A DNA stretch of 64,000 bases from Cephalotrichum gorgonifer (Eukaryota > Ascomycota > Sordariomycetes > Microascales > Microascaceae). Numbering within the stretch: position 1 is the first letter of the stretch; the number at the start of each line of letters is the position of its first letter. The notes beneath the pieces are model-generated. The model worked only from the letters and a program-made list of their open reading frames with translations. It searched no databases and had not been told where the DNA came from. Shown here in pieces: positions 32,379 through 43,327 of the stretch. The translations under genes were made by a program, and so were the position numbers. The stretch lies in assembly GCA_900312665.1 (NCBI GenBank), contig ONZQ02000016.1, positions 533,361 to 597,360 of the forward strand, in the 5' to 3' direction.

Positions 32379-33735
32379 GATTGCGATGTGTGTGTGGTTG
32401 CGATGTAAAAAAAAAAAAGGTTTAGAGGAATTGAGTTTGGAGACTGATGTGACTGGAGTGCCAACAACGCAACAGAAGCAACGAGTTTGGTTGGGGGTTC
32501 AATAACAATGATTGAGGAGGTAAAGATGGATACTAATAATAATCGGAGAGGAAAATCTGGGGCAGGCGAGGTCTTTTATGTGTCTACCCACTTCGAGTCA
32601 TGGAAGGGGACAAATTGACCGGCTTGGAGGTTCGTGTGGCTCCCAGAGTTTCCGATAAGGACCAATTCAATGTACATCCAAGTAGGAGGGGTGGGGATTC
32701 AGGACATTGGTGGCGTGTGGGCACGGTGGCCATGGTGGGGTCTTTGTATGACGATAGGGCACGGCGGGGTCACCGAGATGTATCCAAGGCGGAAGACCTA
32801 GTACCTTTCGCCCCACCTTCTCACCTTCCGACAGCGACAGGAATAACCCTCAGTACAAGTCCCCTTCGCTAAATACTGGAGAGCTACTCACTCCCACGCC
32901 GCGCGAGGAAATCCCACACTGACCAGCCGACGACCTAAGGGCCAAGGTTCTGGACATGTATCTTTCTGTAGGAGTACTCCAGCTGTTACCGCCTCGACGG
33001 CTAAGGCGCCCTCTCGCACTGAGTTCCTTGCGAGATTGTTCCTTTCGGGTGGGATTCGCACCCCAGACAAACCTGGCATGTGTCCATGAGAGCTGACCCT
33101 TTTTCGCGCCAGGGGGGGGGGACCGGGGGGAACCATATTGCCGCAGCGACGACCCGTACTCGCCAAGACATCATTCTCGGCGTCATCGAGGAAGGAGAAG
33201 GGCCCCAAGGGAATACGACTGTTTTCAGGCTCCCCCCATTAATACGAGCGAACATTATGCCAATAAACTCGTGTCGTTCATTCCGGGTCTTTGTCTCTTC
33301 GGACGGAAAGACCGATCACCGGGCTTGTGACACGAGGTGTCCAACTGAAGGAAGGACTGACCGATCGCCGCCGGCAGGTACGCCTCTACCAAGTGGCAGG
33401 TTGTCCCACAGCCTGTACCTACTTGAGAACGGGTTACGTACCCTCACAACCCACCACACCCCCTCCCCCCTCGCTTGAGGTGGCTCAGCCGCCCCGTTTG
33501 TGTTGAAATCCAGATAAGCCCAAGGTCACGGGAAGGAGATACGAGTACCTCGAGTTGTCCATTTCGCAGATTTACAGGGTTGGATTTAGTGGCACACGCA
33601 CTACAAGTGACTCCTTTGCGGGCGGCCTCAGCGCCATCCAATGTAGCGCGGCGACTTGCAACCGACCCACGCCCCCGCTAATACCTGCAGCCGCGCCATC
33701 GCGCAGCTTCGACTCCGTATCTGCAGCGGGAAGGG

Positions 33736-33924
33736 AAGGACCCCTGGAACGTCCTTGCTTGAGCATACTGGGAACCCACCAGGAACAGTGGGTTCGACTA
33801 ACGACTGCATGCGACGCCCACCTTCTCATCCTGGAGTTGTCGCGCTCGCTCTTATCAGGATGTAGCATTGGTCTCGCTCCAGAATCATTTAGGATAAGGA
33901 ACGCCCAGTGGGCACACTGGCGGG
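33736..33924. other. Cluster of hairpins in gene-poor DNA
   Basis: AAGGAC/GTCCTT (33736-33756), GAACCCAC/GTGGGTTC (33772-33795) and CGCCCAGTG paired with CACTGG-c-GGGC (33902-33924, four-base loop) follow one another. No coding or known RNA family matches. Such hairpins also arise by chance at this window size. Confidence 0.3.
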
Positions 33925-36900
33925 CACCTACTAGAGTGAGAAACGCGGGGACTTCCCGACCGGTTATTTACCGACAAACACAATTATCGTATGGGCAACT
34001 GGGGCCAAGTCCTGGGACACAGGTGCAATGCGTGGGAGCTGTAGGATATGCAGGGGCGGCCAGTTCACACCGCCCGCGAAACATGACCGGACAGCTCCAT
34101 GGAACCAAGGCCAATATACAATCCATGCTCGTAGATTTCTATAATCATGAAATGAAATGGGTGTCTAAACTACCCTGACAGGGTCGTCCCCGTGCCCAAC
34201 ATCAAATAGCGCGCACAAATGCGCACCACTGGCTGGTATAAGCCCCGAAGAGGAAAGCAAGTACGCCTATTACTATGTTACTATACCTGCGAGGGACAAA
34301 ACCGATCTTCGGGGAAGATCCCGAGGTATATTCGGGGAATGCCGACCCCCCCTTCCCCCTCCTCTTCCTCTTACCCCCGGTCGGGGTTATCAAGTGTTAT
34401 TAGTTGTTTGAATCTCAGAACGAAATACTACCCCGGACGACAACCGGTTGAGCGTGGGGATGTCGCACTTGCCACCCGCGCCTTTATTTCCGCTAAGCCG
34501 TTGATCTCATCACGAGGTTACACGCCGATTCAATCGCATGGATTACTCTGATCTGTGTGTCACTCTCCCTCCAACCCACGCTCATCAAGCTTCATCCTTG
34601 CCAGGGCTCCGTCAGTGGAGGCGGATTCCCACGTGGAAAACCCCCAAGAATACAACTGCCGCGGATGTTCATAAACCCTCATATTGTGCCGGTAGGCCCC
34701 TACGGACGTGAAGATCGGGGGGGAGCACCTAGTATAGTTCGACCCTGAGAGCTAGGCAAGCCGTATACTTCTGTTGGTGCCGATTATGCCGTGTAACCTC
34801 GGGTGTCTGGAGCTTTAGCTGAGCCCATGATCCGATATCTGGCGATGCTTGTGAAGGGCCATCCCCGATCCATCTCTCCTTCTACGCTAAGGAAAGACAG
34901 CGCGCATATCACTTTGCTCTGCACTCGCACAAGGACGGCCGCGGAAAAGGCATAGAGGGTCTGCTCTCCTGGGACAATATGCCTCAACAGTCCTCACAGG
35001 GTTAGGCCCAAAAGTGAACACAAGATAGTACTAGCATCCATCGAGACTCCAGGGATTTCCAATCGGCGCCCCCCAACTGCTCCAAGTACAGCCCTGCAAG
35101 CCGCCCCCATCGACCCTCCACGTTGGACCCCCAACTTTCCTAGAGTTCCCCTGGAGACAAGCACTGATATGCTTAACAAGTACATTCGGGGTCCTCGCTA
35201 TTGGCCCTGTTGAGTGATTCGCCCGTCCCGGAAGTACAAGCTTCGACCCCGGGGTTTTACGCCCGCACTCGCTGGGCCCATGCTCAGCCGAGACACTTTC
35301 GTTCCTATCGGGTGCGTGCCCTGAGTTTCCTTGTGCCGATAATGCGAGGACGTTTCGCTCCGTGGCTGGCAGGCGACTGACTCTTTCTCTTCGGCTTCTA
35401 GCGCTGTTGGACATGTTCATCTACCCCGATGTTCTTGAGAGTACACCCATACGTCGTTATCACCCAAAACATCCTGCCAATATTCTCGGCATGATTGGAG
35501 CGCACCCCCTGACAACACACCCCACTTAATCCACACACGCCCCCCCCCTCCTTCCTTCCTTCCTCCTCCCCAGCTCCCAGCCCCATGCCCTTGTATGTAC
35601 TTGTAAGTTGTACCTCTCGACATATTGATACCGAGGAGACGGACGGACAGCTGCCCCACCTCGCCCATCCCTCGTCCGACGAGCGAATACACCCTGAACG
35701 ACGCAAAGTGCATGTGCGGGATGAGACGCGAAATTTTCCTCAAAGAAAAAGCCCTCACGCCCAGGGTTTGGGCCCCTTTTTCGCGTGAGTCATTTTCCTT
35801 CTAAAAATGCCAGTCACTTCAGGTAAATCACCTCTTGAGGCATTAGCCCGCTCCGCGTACGAGTACCGTACCTGTACGAAGTCGGGGGGGAACCCCGTCG
35901 GAGCGGCTATGCCCCTCCGAGCCCACAGCTTACGCCACTGTCACCCCTCGCTGGGTGTACGAGTACGAAATTTTGTACTTCGCACGGAGTACTTTGTGCT
36001 TGTATCCCCCTCAATTGTGGTCGCCACACACCTAAATACCTAAATAGGAGAGCGGGTCTAGGCCGGCTTATCGCTCATGTCTGATTGGCTATGACATGAA
36101 TCTTCTGCATAACTTTTGCAAACAGAGGGAAAAAAGAAAACTCGGCGGATAGTGTAATTAGGTTTTATCTACCCCCCCCCCCCCCCCCCAATGTGCTCTT
36201 TACTTATTATCCCCGCGCTCTTTTCGTGGGAACATCCTTGGCCAGCATTCCCTCCCCGGTGAGGGATGAGACAAAGGCGGGGGTGGGGTTGCACGGGGTC
36301 TCCCAGTGATGATACGGTATTTGAAAGGTTTTCTTGTAATCGTTATTACTCTCGACTTCGTTGGATGAGAGCCCAAGTTTCCGACTACTGTATCCCGCTG
36401 TTTCGGGCCAGGGGAAGGCGGAGACTGGTCCGGCGGGGAGGTTTAACAGTTTAGCATTTCTTCCAGTTGTGCCCACTCCCAGATGGGCCCACCTTTCGTT
36501 AATACTTGCATGGATTTCTCGTGCTTGCATGAGTAAGCCTGCGCCCTTTTCCCTCCTCAACGGCGCTCAGTCGCCCGCGCGGAAGTCTCCCCGCTTCTGG
36601 CTCGTACTTCCTGTTCCTGGATGGACAAATGATTTACCGGCGGCTGCAGTTCGCTCCTTGGCTATCCTATCCCCGAAAGCAACGGCACTCGTACAGATGC
36701 AGCACGCATACAAATGCAAGACTTCATAAAAAAAAAACTACCCGTAGATGTCCTGGCCTCGTTCCGGGGGGCGGTGAGGTTCGACGCGGGATCCCCGTTG
36801 GGCGCCGCCGTGGTGTGCCGCTCTCAAAGGGAATGCCGAAACCAAGTTACGGCCATCTACACCGCTATTAAGTTTGCCTCTCAATCCGGGGAACCGAACC

Positions 36901-38102
36901 CCATCAGACTCGTCTCCTTTCATCATTCATTCCCGTCCATTTTCCCGGGGGGCGTCTTGACGGAATAACGGAGTAGTACTCTCAGTTCTGGCGCATGGTG
37001 ATTTTCTTCTACTTCGGCTTCTGCTCCGGCCTGCGGTCGATCCCTATTGGGCTCTCTCTGCCTCCCTGACCCTTGGCCGCCCTTCGGACCGAAATTGCGG
37101 AGTGGCCGTTTTCGGAGTTTCAAGCCCCCGCCGGCGGGATGAATGGAGAAATTTTTGCTTCTCTTTGTAACGGTAATAATACCCAGCCAGCCCTTCATGC
37201 CCAATTGTGGGGTATATTCTCCCTCCTGTTAATAGAGGATTTGCGAGGACGGGTATTTGGAGCGTCTCCATTATTGGGTACTTGGGCCCCTACGAGTAAT
37301 ACTTGGTTATACAAGTGCGGGTGTCTAAGGGCGGCCCTTCTCCCTGTCCCTTTTTTGCGGGCTTCCCTCCCCCCCAAGAAAAAATCCGTGGTCATCAGCC
37401 GAGCGCTAGCGGTTCCCCTGCCTGTATAAAGTTTGGATTGTGGTGCGTTTTCGTGGCCTACCTAGCCTGATCCACGGAATACTATGGGCCTTACTTACCT
37501 CAACAAGAGCCATGGAGACTTCCGAGTTCGAGTACTCGCAAGTGGATGCCGCTGGTCATTGAAACCTGCTGATGCCGTTCTCGGTATAAACCAGGGGCTG
37601 TCACGGGTGTTGCCCGGCATTCGGCTTCGGTGGTGGCTTTACCGAGGCGCAGCAAAATGTGGCGGCATTCCCTGCGAAGGGTGTTGTAGTGTTCCTTGCT
37701 TCTGTTTCCAGAAATAGAAGATAATGCGGAGACCATTGCCCGATTTAGAAACACTTTACCACTTTACGGAACAGGCGTCTCTCTCAGGCCCCACACGCGC
37801 CCGCAGGATACGAGAGACAAGGGGACGACTGACGTGAGGCTATCTTCAACATTTGACAAAAAGGAAAGAAAGCATAATCTCACATGGCTAGAGGCTAAGC
37901 CTTGTCGATTCTTGGATTTCTTTTTCTTTTCTCACCGGGATCTTCAGGAACTTTTGATCCTTTGCTCTCCCCCTGCGTCGACTAGTTAACCAGCTCGAAG
38001 GTTCCAGTCTACCCTGGAGAAGCTGAGTACTATTTCTGAAACCAGACACGAGTATGATCTTGCCGAGTCAGTCGATGTTACGAGACAGGGTGCCATTTTG
38101 TG

Positions 38103-38110
38103 TATAAAAG
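38103..38110 (+). promoter_or_regulatory. TATA-box-like TATAAAAG
   Basis: A perfect TATAAAAG lies about 350 bp upstream of the ATG of the hypothetical gene at 38455. It is a plausible core promoter, though the distance leaves room for an untranslated leader or a missed first exon. Confidence 0.3.
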
Positions 38111-38454
38111 GGTACCTGGCTGCTCACAATGCCTGACGGAAGGAGCGACTAAGACGAGAGCCCAGAAGGAAACGACGTGTGGTATCCTCCCGGGTGTTCC
38201 TCCCCGACAGGTTTCAGCTAGCGCTACTTACACTGATCTATCACCTCTGTGTCTGAGAAGGAACGATGGATAGGGATTATAGGCAGCCAAGGCGGCCGTC
38301 ATCAAACTTCATGATCGTGGCAAGAGTACTGGGAGAGCATAATAGAAAATAGACTTCCGAATGAACTTCTAGCGTTCAATCAGGGCACCTCCGAGGTGAG
38401 ACAAGATGAGCCTCTAGTGCCTGGGCGGAGCCTCACTCCAAGGTGAGATTAAAA

Positions 38455-39681
38455 ATGAACTGGACCGAGGGGAACTTGCATCGTCATGCCCGGGGCCGGA
38501 CTTGGAACCGGGACTGTTCGCGCCAGAGACGAGCCTTCGCGAACGCCCGGGCACCTAGGGCGCCCCGCACCCCGACCAACCTCTCTGCGACGGCGGTCGG
38601 GGAGACCTCACCGTTCTTTACCATCGGCGCCCTTAGTGAGCCATCCCCATCCCGGTGTCACCCGCCCATCTTCAAGGCCGCCGCCGGGCCTCCGCCGAGC
38701 ACTAAGCGGAAGCTACCGTCAATGACGTCCCATGGCAAGGACGACCTCGAGACTAAGAGACGGCGCCTGCTGGAGAGACCAGACTGGACCGGTATCTCAG
38801 GGCGAGTGTCCCCGGTCGTGCAACCCAGGGATGAGACACCTCCCTGCCAGGTCGAGCCGCCACGTGGGCCCCCTAGCCCGCCTCTACACCTACACCACCC
38901 GAAGCCCATGCGCCGAGACGGCGCGAAAGTCGTGCGGTCTCTCGAGTCGCGAACCTACCGCGCCGAGCCAACACCCACGCCGAACCCGTCCACGACTGGA
39001 TCCAGTCCGTACCCCCGGCCCAGCCCGTACCCACGCGTTGCGGCGAGCGTCGGAACCGAGGGGACGGAGGAGACGGATAATCTGTTGCCTCTGAGCGATA
39101 CCCTGCCGGACGTCACCGTGAGACTTGACATCCTTGACCGCGTGGGGGAGGACGATGGCTCCTATGGCGAGATCGTCATGGGGGGTGCGAATGACGATAA
39201 CTTCTGCACTGGGCCCGTCATGGGGGATGCGGATGACGACGATAACTTCTACACTGGATCCATTGAAGGGAATGCGGATGACGATGACCCCTGCACCGCG
39301 CCCGATTTGAGTAATGTCGATGACGTCACTCTGACCACACTTCTCTCTGAGGGCAGCGCGGGGCTTAACGTAGATGCGAGGGGTATTAGTCCGCAGCGCC
39401 AAGACAGGGGTACAGACCCGGAATGTCCCAGGGAAACTGTTAGTACGCCGGGAGAAGGGAGGAGCAGCCAAGTTGGCGAGGAGAACTGGTTCGACTTTGT
39501 CTTTGAGGGGTCTGGCGAAGAGGTGGTGAGGGAGGCGTTCGAGGTGGCGAGGAGGGACGCCGCGAGGAGTCTGGTGCCGTCCGTCTCGTCTGCTTCTGGG
39601 GCCGACTCTCGCGCCGTGGAATGCGATTCTGAGTCTGGGTGTGGGGGGTCGGACCGGGCAACTTGCGGGACCGGTTCCTGA
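38455..39681 (+). CDS. Hypothetical protein with KRRRLLERPDW motif
   Basis: An unspliced frame of 408 residues from the ATG at 38455; the ATG at 38722 (MTSHGKDDLETKRR) is an alternative start. The segment LETKRRRLLERPDWTGIS resembles a short motif I associate with many uncharacterised ascomycete proteins, where an ERxKRRxLLxxxDW-like stretch precedes Pro-rich sequence; this is recall, not a search. Pro/Arg-rich N-terminal and Pro/Thr-rich middle parts are followed by LLPLSDTLPDVTVRLDILDR and an acidic repeat (about 241-283). An acidic C-terminal helix region follows (EENWFDFVFEGSGEEVVREA). Overall it is disordered and probably nuclear. It sits alone in gene-poor DNA, which suggests a lineage-restricted gene. 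Function unknown. Confidence 0.6.
   Translation: MNWTEGNLHRHARGRTWNRDCSRQRRAFANARAPRAPRTPTNLSATAVGETSPFFTIGALSEPSPSRCHPPIFKAAAGPPPSTKRKLPSMTSHGKDDLETKRRRLLERPDWTGISGRVSPVVQPRDETPPCQVEPPRGPPSPPLHLHHPKPMRRDGAKVVRSLESRTYRAEPTPTPNPSTTGSSPYPRPSPYPRVAASVGTEGTEETDNLLPLSDTLPDVTVRLDILDRVGEDDGSYGEIVMGGANDDNFCTGPVMGDADDDDNFYTGSIEGNADDDDPCTAPDLSNVDDVTLTTLLSEGSAGLNVDARGISPQRQDRGTDPECPRETVSTPGEGRSSQVGEENWFDFVFEGSGEEVVREAFEVARRDAARSLVPSVSSASGADSRAVECDSESGCGGSDRATCGTGS
39175..39303 (+). repeat. Acidic 14-15-residue coding repeat, three units
   Basis: Units at 39175-39216, 39217-39261 and 39262-39303 encode VMGGANDDNFCTGP, VMGDADDDDNFYTGS and IEGNADDDDPCTAP. Spacing differs by one codon. The repeat lies inside the hypothetical gene and keeps its frame, which supports real coding. 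Confidence 0.88.
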
Positions 39682-41284
39682 ACGGGGGTTCCCGGCTCGT
39701 GGGTCTTGTACGACGATGTCTTGTGATGGGAACGAGATGAGGGCGAGGATGTGGGGAAGGGGAGAACAGGTCACCCGATGTACTTGTACGGATGCCAACT
39801 CTGAACGGTATTCATGGAAGGGGTAGAATGGTTGTGTCTCAGTTGTCGCGTGGGAACTAGGGGATGTTATAACGAGGGTCACCCGAGTTTACGACGCCAC
39901 ATCTCCTCAGGGCCGTATTGACGATATATGACCAAATCTCAAACGATATATGACATATTTCGACCTTTACACAATATTGCAAACTAACGACTCCCTAGGC
40001 TTGGGTTGCCATCCACCTACTCGCCCATCTAGCCCACAGTTGCCACAGCCACAGAGGCGCGTGCTCCCATGTGAGCAACAACGTGAGCAATCGTCAAAAC
40101 CGCGGAATATTGAAGAAAAAAGGCACTAGCAGAAAAAAAACACGAGGGCCCCTCCTTGCTCGTTCGGGCCGATTTTGTTCCTTGTTTGCCAAGGTGCCAA
40201 GGTCCCCCGGTTCTCTGGTTTCTCTATAGGTATTAGCTCCCTCTAGTTTTCGTGTGTTGGTATTCACGGATGACGTCTGAATGACCGGGACCTACCCCAC
40301 ATATCCCGGAATCGGACGGATCGGGGGATGCAGGGACAGGGGGCGGCGTCTTCGCGGGTGGGACCGGTACGGAGCAGAAGGTCCGCATATGAACGCCGTT
40401 GGTTAGGGCTCTCTGGACTTACTGCGGCCGGAGAGCCACGAGTACGGCTTCGTTAGAAGATGTCTTCGAATAGACAATGGCTTGCTTCCCTGCTTGCTCC
40501 GTGTCCAGGGGAGTGTCGTCCGGAGGAGGGTCGGTAAAGGGCACTCCTCTATTCGGGAAATAGCACATGTTTGTCTAGCTGGGCTCTTCTGTATAAACCG
40601 GCGAAACTGCCACAGAATTTCTCTCTAGAAGGGCAGGATAGCTGTGAGAAGCTCTACCTCGCTGGATGAGAAATCCAGCGTGACTCCCTGCGAGAGTTTG
40701 ACCACTCATTATCCACTTGAGAAGCATCGTCCCCAGCTCGAATCTCGCAAAGGCCAATTTGGGTCTTCCGCCCGCTTCCATCTAGACCGGACAATATGAA
40801 AAGAAGAACAAGGAAGGAAGGTCCAAGAGCCCTACATTAACTTCATCTGCGCAGAAGTAGGTGGAAGCGGCCGGGAGGTGGAGATCGGTAGGGAAGGGAA
40901 TAGGTGCATATAAAAAAGGATTTAAGTTATATATAATCGTTACCTTCGAAGGAATATCATCTATATAGCCACCTTGTGCCCCTATCTTCCCCTCAAACAA
41001 GAGCAAACCGGTAGAAAACAAAGATATGTGGCCCTTAAGATCCCTAGGCTAGCTTCGATCCGTTCGATGCCCTCCCCCTTGGTGCCTTCCACTCCCAAAT
41101 CTCGAGAGCCACATCTCCAAATAGGAGATGATGAAACGGCAACTGCAAAGATGCGCATCCCTCCAAGCTCCCCCGCGAGAGGACCGAGTGAAACGGGCCG
41201 AGATCATCCCATGCTAGTGGGGCACAAGCTAGGTGCGGACCAGATATTTGCCGTAGCACAACTCGAAGGACCCCAAAGGTCCAT
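39682..41284. other. Convergent spacer, hypothetical gene / Mag2-like gene
   Basis: No gene recognised. A short direct repeat of CGATATATGAC occurs near 39922-39950. The end next to 41284 is expected to be 3' untranslated. Confidence 0.5.
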
Positions 41285-43327
41285 CTAGCCACCCCGCCTA
41301 GCCGTCGTGCTCATCAACGTAATCTTCTGCTTCTTCTTCTTCTTCTTATGCCCCCCGCTCCCTGCCCCGGCGCCACCCTCCGCCGCGCCACCTCTCACCC
41401 CGGTGCCGTCCTCAACACCTAGTGCCTCGAGCTGCGCGGCGAACGCCGCATCATCCAGCCCTTCTAAGTCCTCCTCCCTCAGCCACCCGTCGTCTATGTT
41501 GTCCTGTGATGGCCCGGAATCCGGGTTGCCAGGAGCAGCCGGCGTCCCCCAGACGGTCCGCTGCGCACCTGGACTCGTCGATAGCTGCGAGAATCCGAGC
41601 CTCGCGTTAGGCGGGCTCCCGTCCACGCTCCCTTCGTTCGCACTACTCGCCCCGAGTGGAAGGAACTCCTTATCAAGATCGAGTGGTAATATAGGGACGC
41701 TGAATGCCCCCTCGGGGGACAGCTCCATGTGCAAGCCCCGGATCGCCGCCAGCTCGTGGTTCTCCGCTCTCAGCCGGAGGCGCTCCTCCTGCGCCTCCTT
41801 GTCCGTGTTCTGTCTCCTCCGTCGCTGGATCTCCCCCGCGAACTTATCAAGGATCTCCGAGGGCACGATGTCGGTCCAGTCGCACTCTAGGAAAGTGATG
41901 ACGCAGCCTTGCGGGAGGTGGGACAGGTACCTGACACGGCGGCGGAGTACGTCGTCCACGACGTGGCTAGTCGAAATGTGCTCGACGCGCGGGAGGAGCG
42001 TACTCGGGAAGAGGGAGTAGTCGCCGTATTTGGCCTTGAGGATGCGGATGTCAAGGGGTGAGAGGTATAGATGCGGTTGAGATGCGTAGAAGCAGAAGTC
42101 TGGTCCTGACGCCTGTTTCCCACGCGCTTTCGGACCTGTATGTGCCGTTGGCGACTGTGTGTCCCCGTCGTCGCTTGGAAGCACCGCAGCTTCGTCGCTC
42201 TGCCCCTGATCCTCCTTAGCAGGGGCGTTTAATGCCTCTTTCGCCTGTCGAATGGTCTTGATGGCCTTCTGATTCCAGCCGCCATCAGAACCAAACATGA
42301 GCTCGTCCTCCTGATCCTGTTTCTCAAGAGCCGCTACCTCCTCATCATACTGCTCCATCATATAGCCGGGGGTTCCTTTCATGACCCGGGCATAATCAAG
42401 AACATTCACTGCGAAGTGCCAGGGAATGTCATCGCCGGAGTCGCGAGCTTCGGCATTTCCTTCTCTTGGCAACGCCAGTGTCGATGACGAACTCCTCACC
42501 ATGAGCCTCATGATTACATCGTCACCGACTCGAGGCAACGGGCTCTCCTGGCCCGCGTAGAAACGCGCAGGGCGTATGTCGGGGAGGTGAACTATATCCT
42601 CGCAAATAGGACACTTCTTTCCCGTCCGTCTGCGGCCTCCATTCTTTTCGTCCTCGTTTGATTCCGCATTACTGTACCGGATAAGACAGGGCAGGCAGAA
42701 TATGTGACCGCATTGCGCCATGCGGGGCGCCACGGGGTCCGAAAGACAGATTGGGCAGGACATGGCCTGCGACTGAGACGAGACGATAACTTGGAGAACG
42801 CTGTTCCAGTCGATCTGGGCATCGGGGTCGGCGGCAATTTGCCCGTAGTAACCTTCTGGGGAGACGACGAATCGATAGTTGGCCCGGACATATCTGAGCT
42901 TGTCGGCCGGGCGGTATCCCGAGTTCGGGCCCCAGGTTGGGTTCCGCCTGTAGGACCGGCTATGAGAGTGGTAACTGTCCATCCCGGGGACGGTGTGGGT
43001 GCGGTAGTCGAGAAGGTGCGTGATGGATGTCTGACCACGGCGACCAGTGCCTCCACGGGCGTTCCCGCCTTTCGTAGCGGGTTCCTGCATAGTGAAATCG
43101 ACGGCTTCGAGATAGGCCGAGTGGTTGCTTTTGTACAGCTTGCGTAGCTCCCTCCACTGTCGTCTTGCCGCCTCGTCTTTCCTGGGGGCTCTGGCCTGGT
43201 GGTGTTGAGGTGTTTGGGTGGGTCGAGTGGGTCGGCGGGTTTCGATGCTCGAGGTCGCGGGGCTGGGCTGAGGAGCGGGCGAGTGGGATGGCGGCGGAGC
43301 AATCGGCTTTCCTAGGTTGGATGACAT
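41285..43327 (-). CDS. RING-finger E3 ligase, RNF10/Mag2 type
   Basis: Relatives (human RNF10, yeast Mag2) ubiquitinate 40S ribosomal proteins uS3/uS5 during decay of stalled or faulty small subunits. The chosen start is MSSNLGKPIAPPPS at 43327, giving 680 aa; the frame stays open 38 codons further to an ATG at 43441, but that extension is not typical. A low-complexity N-terminus leads to a basic helix (RRQWRELRKLYKSNHSAYLEA). The family block LRYVRANYRFVVSPEGYY and IDWNSVLQVIV comes next. The C3HC4 RING (about 191-244) runs from CPICLSDPVAPRMAQCGHIFCLPC to CPIC with an Asn/Glu/Arg-rich insertion between the metal ligand pairs. The block FCFYASQPHLYLSPLDIRIL and YLSHLPQGCVITFLECDW further match RNF10. 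The C-terminus is Gly-rich with a poly-Lys stretch. Confidence 0.92.
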   Translation of the reverse strand: MSSNLGKPIAPPPSHSPAPQPSPATSSIETRRPTRPTQTPQHHQARAPRKDEAARRQWRELRKLYKSNHSAYLEAVDFTMQEPATKGGNARGGTGRRGQTSITHLLDYRTHTVPGMDSYHSHSRSYRRNPTWGPNSGYRPADKLRYVRANYRFVVSPEGYYGQIAADPDAQIDWNSVLQVIVSSQSQAMSCPICLSDPVAPRMAQCGHIFCLPCLIRYSNAESNEDEKNGGRRRTGKKCPICEDIVHLPDIRPARFYAGQESPLPRVGDDVIMRLMVRSSSSTLALPREGNAEARDSGDDIPWHFAVNVLDYARVMKGTPGYMMEQYDEEVAALEKQDQEDELMFGSDGGWNQKAIKTIRQAKEALNAPAKEDQGQSDEAAVLPSDDGDTQSPTAHTGPKARGKQASGPDFCFYASQPHLYLSPLDIRILKAKYGDYSLFPSTLLPRVEHISTSHVVDDVLRRRVRYLSHLPQGCVITFLECDWTDIVPSEILDKFAGEIQRRRRQNTDKEAQEERLRLRAENHELAAIRGLHMELSPEGAFSVPILPLDLDKEFLPLGASSANEGSVDGSPPNARLGFSQLSTSPGAQRTVWGTPAAPGNPDSGPSQDNIDDGWLREEDLEGLDDAAFAAQLEALGVEDGTGVRGGAAEGGAGAGSGGHKKKKKKQKITLMSTTARRGG

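Larger units (their letters stand above)
32379..38454. other. Gene-poor block, 6.1 kb
   Basis: No gene is recognised. All open frames are short and their translations lack domains; the longest (33555-34178 +) shows nothing familiar. Several clear hairpins occur around 33693-33924, and a poly-C run of about 19 lies at 36171-36189. I see no transposase, reverse transcriptase or terminal repeat. The part next to 32379 should be the glutamine synthetase promoter. Confidence 0.5.

Noticed and set aside
33040..33075. tRNA-like T-arm (GGGATTCGCACCC)
   Set aside because: The stem pairs for only three bases and no D-arm, anticodon arm or acceptor stem can be drawn.
29707..36190. Poly-C runs of about 17-19 as possible i-motif or G-quadruplex controls
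   Set aside because: Isolated homopolymers near 29711 and 36171, with no gene-linked placement; likely replication slippage.
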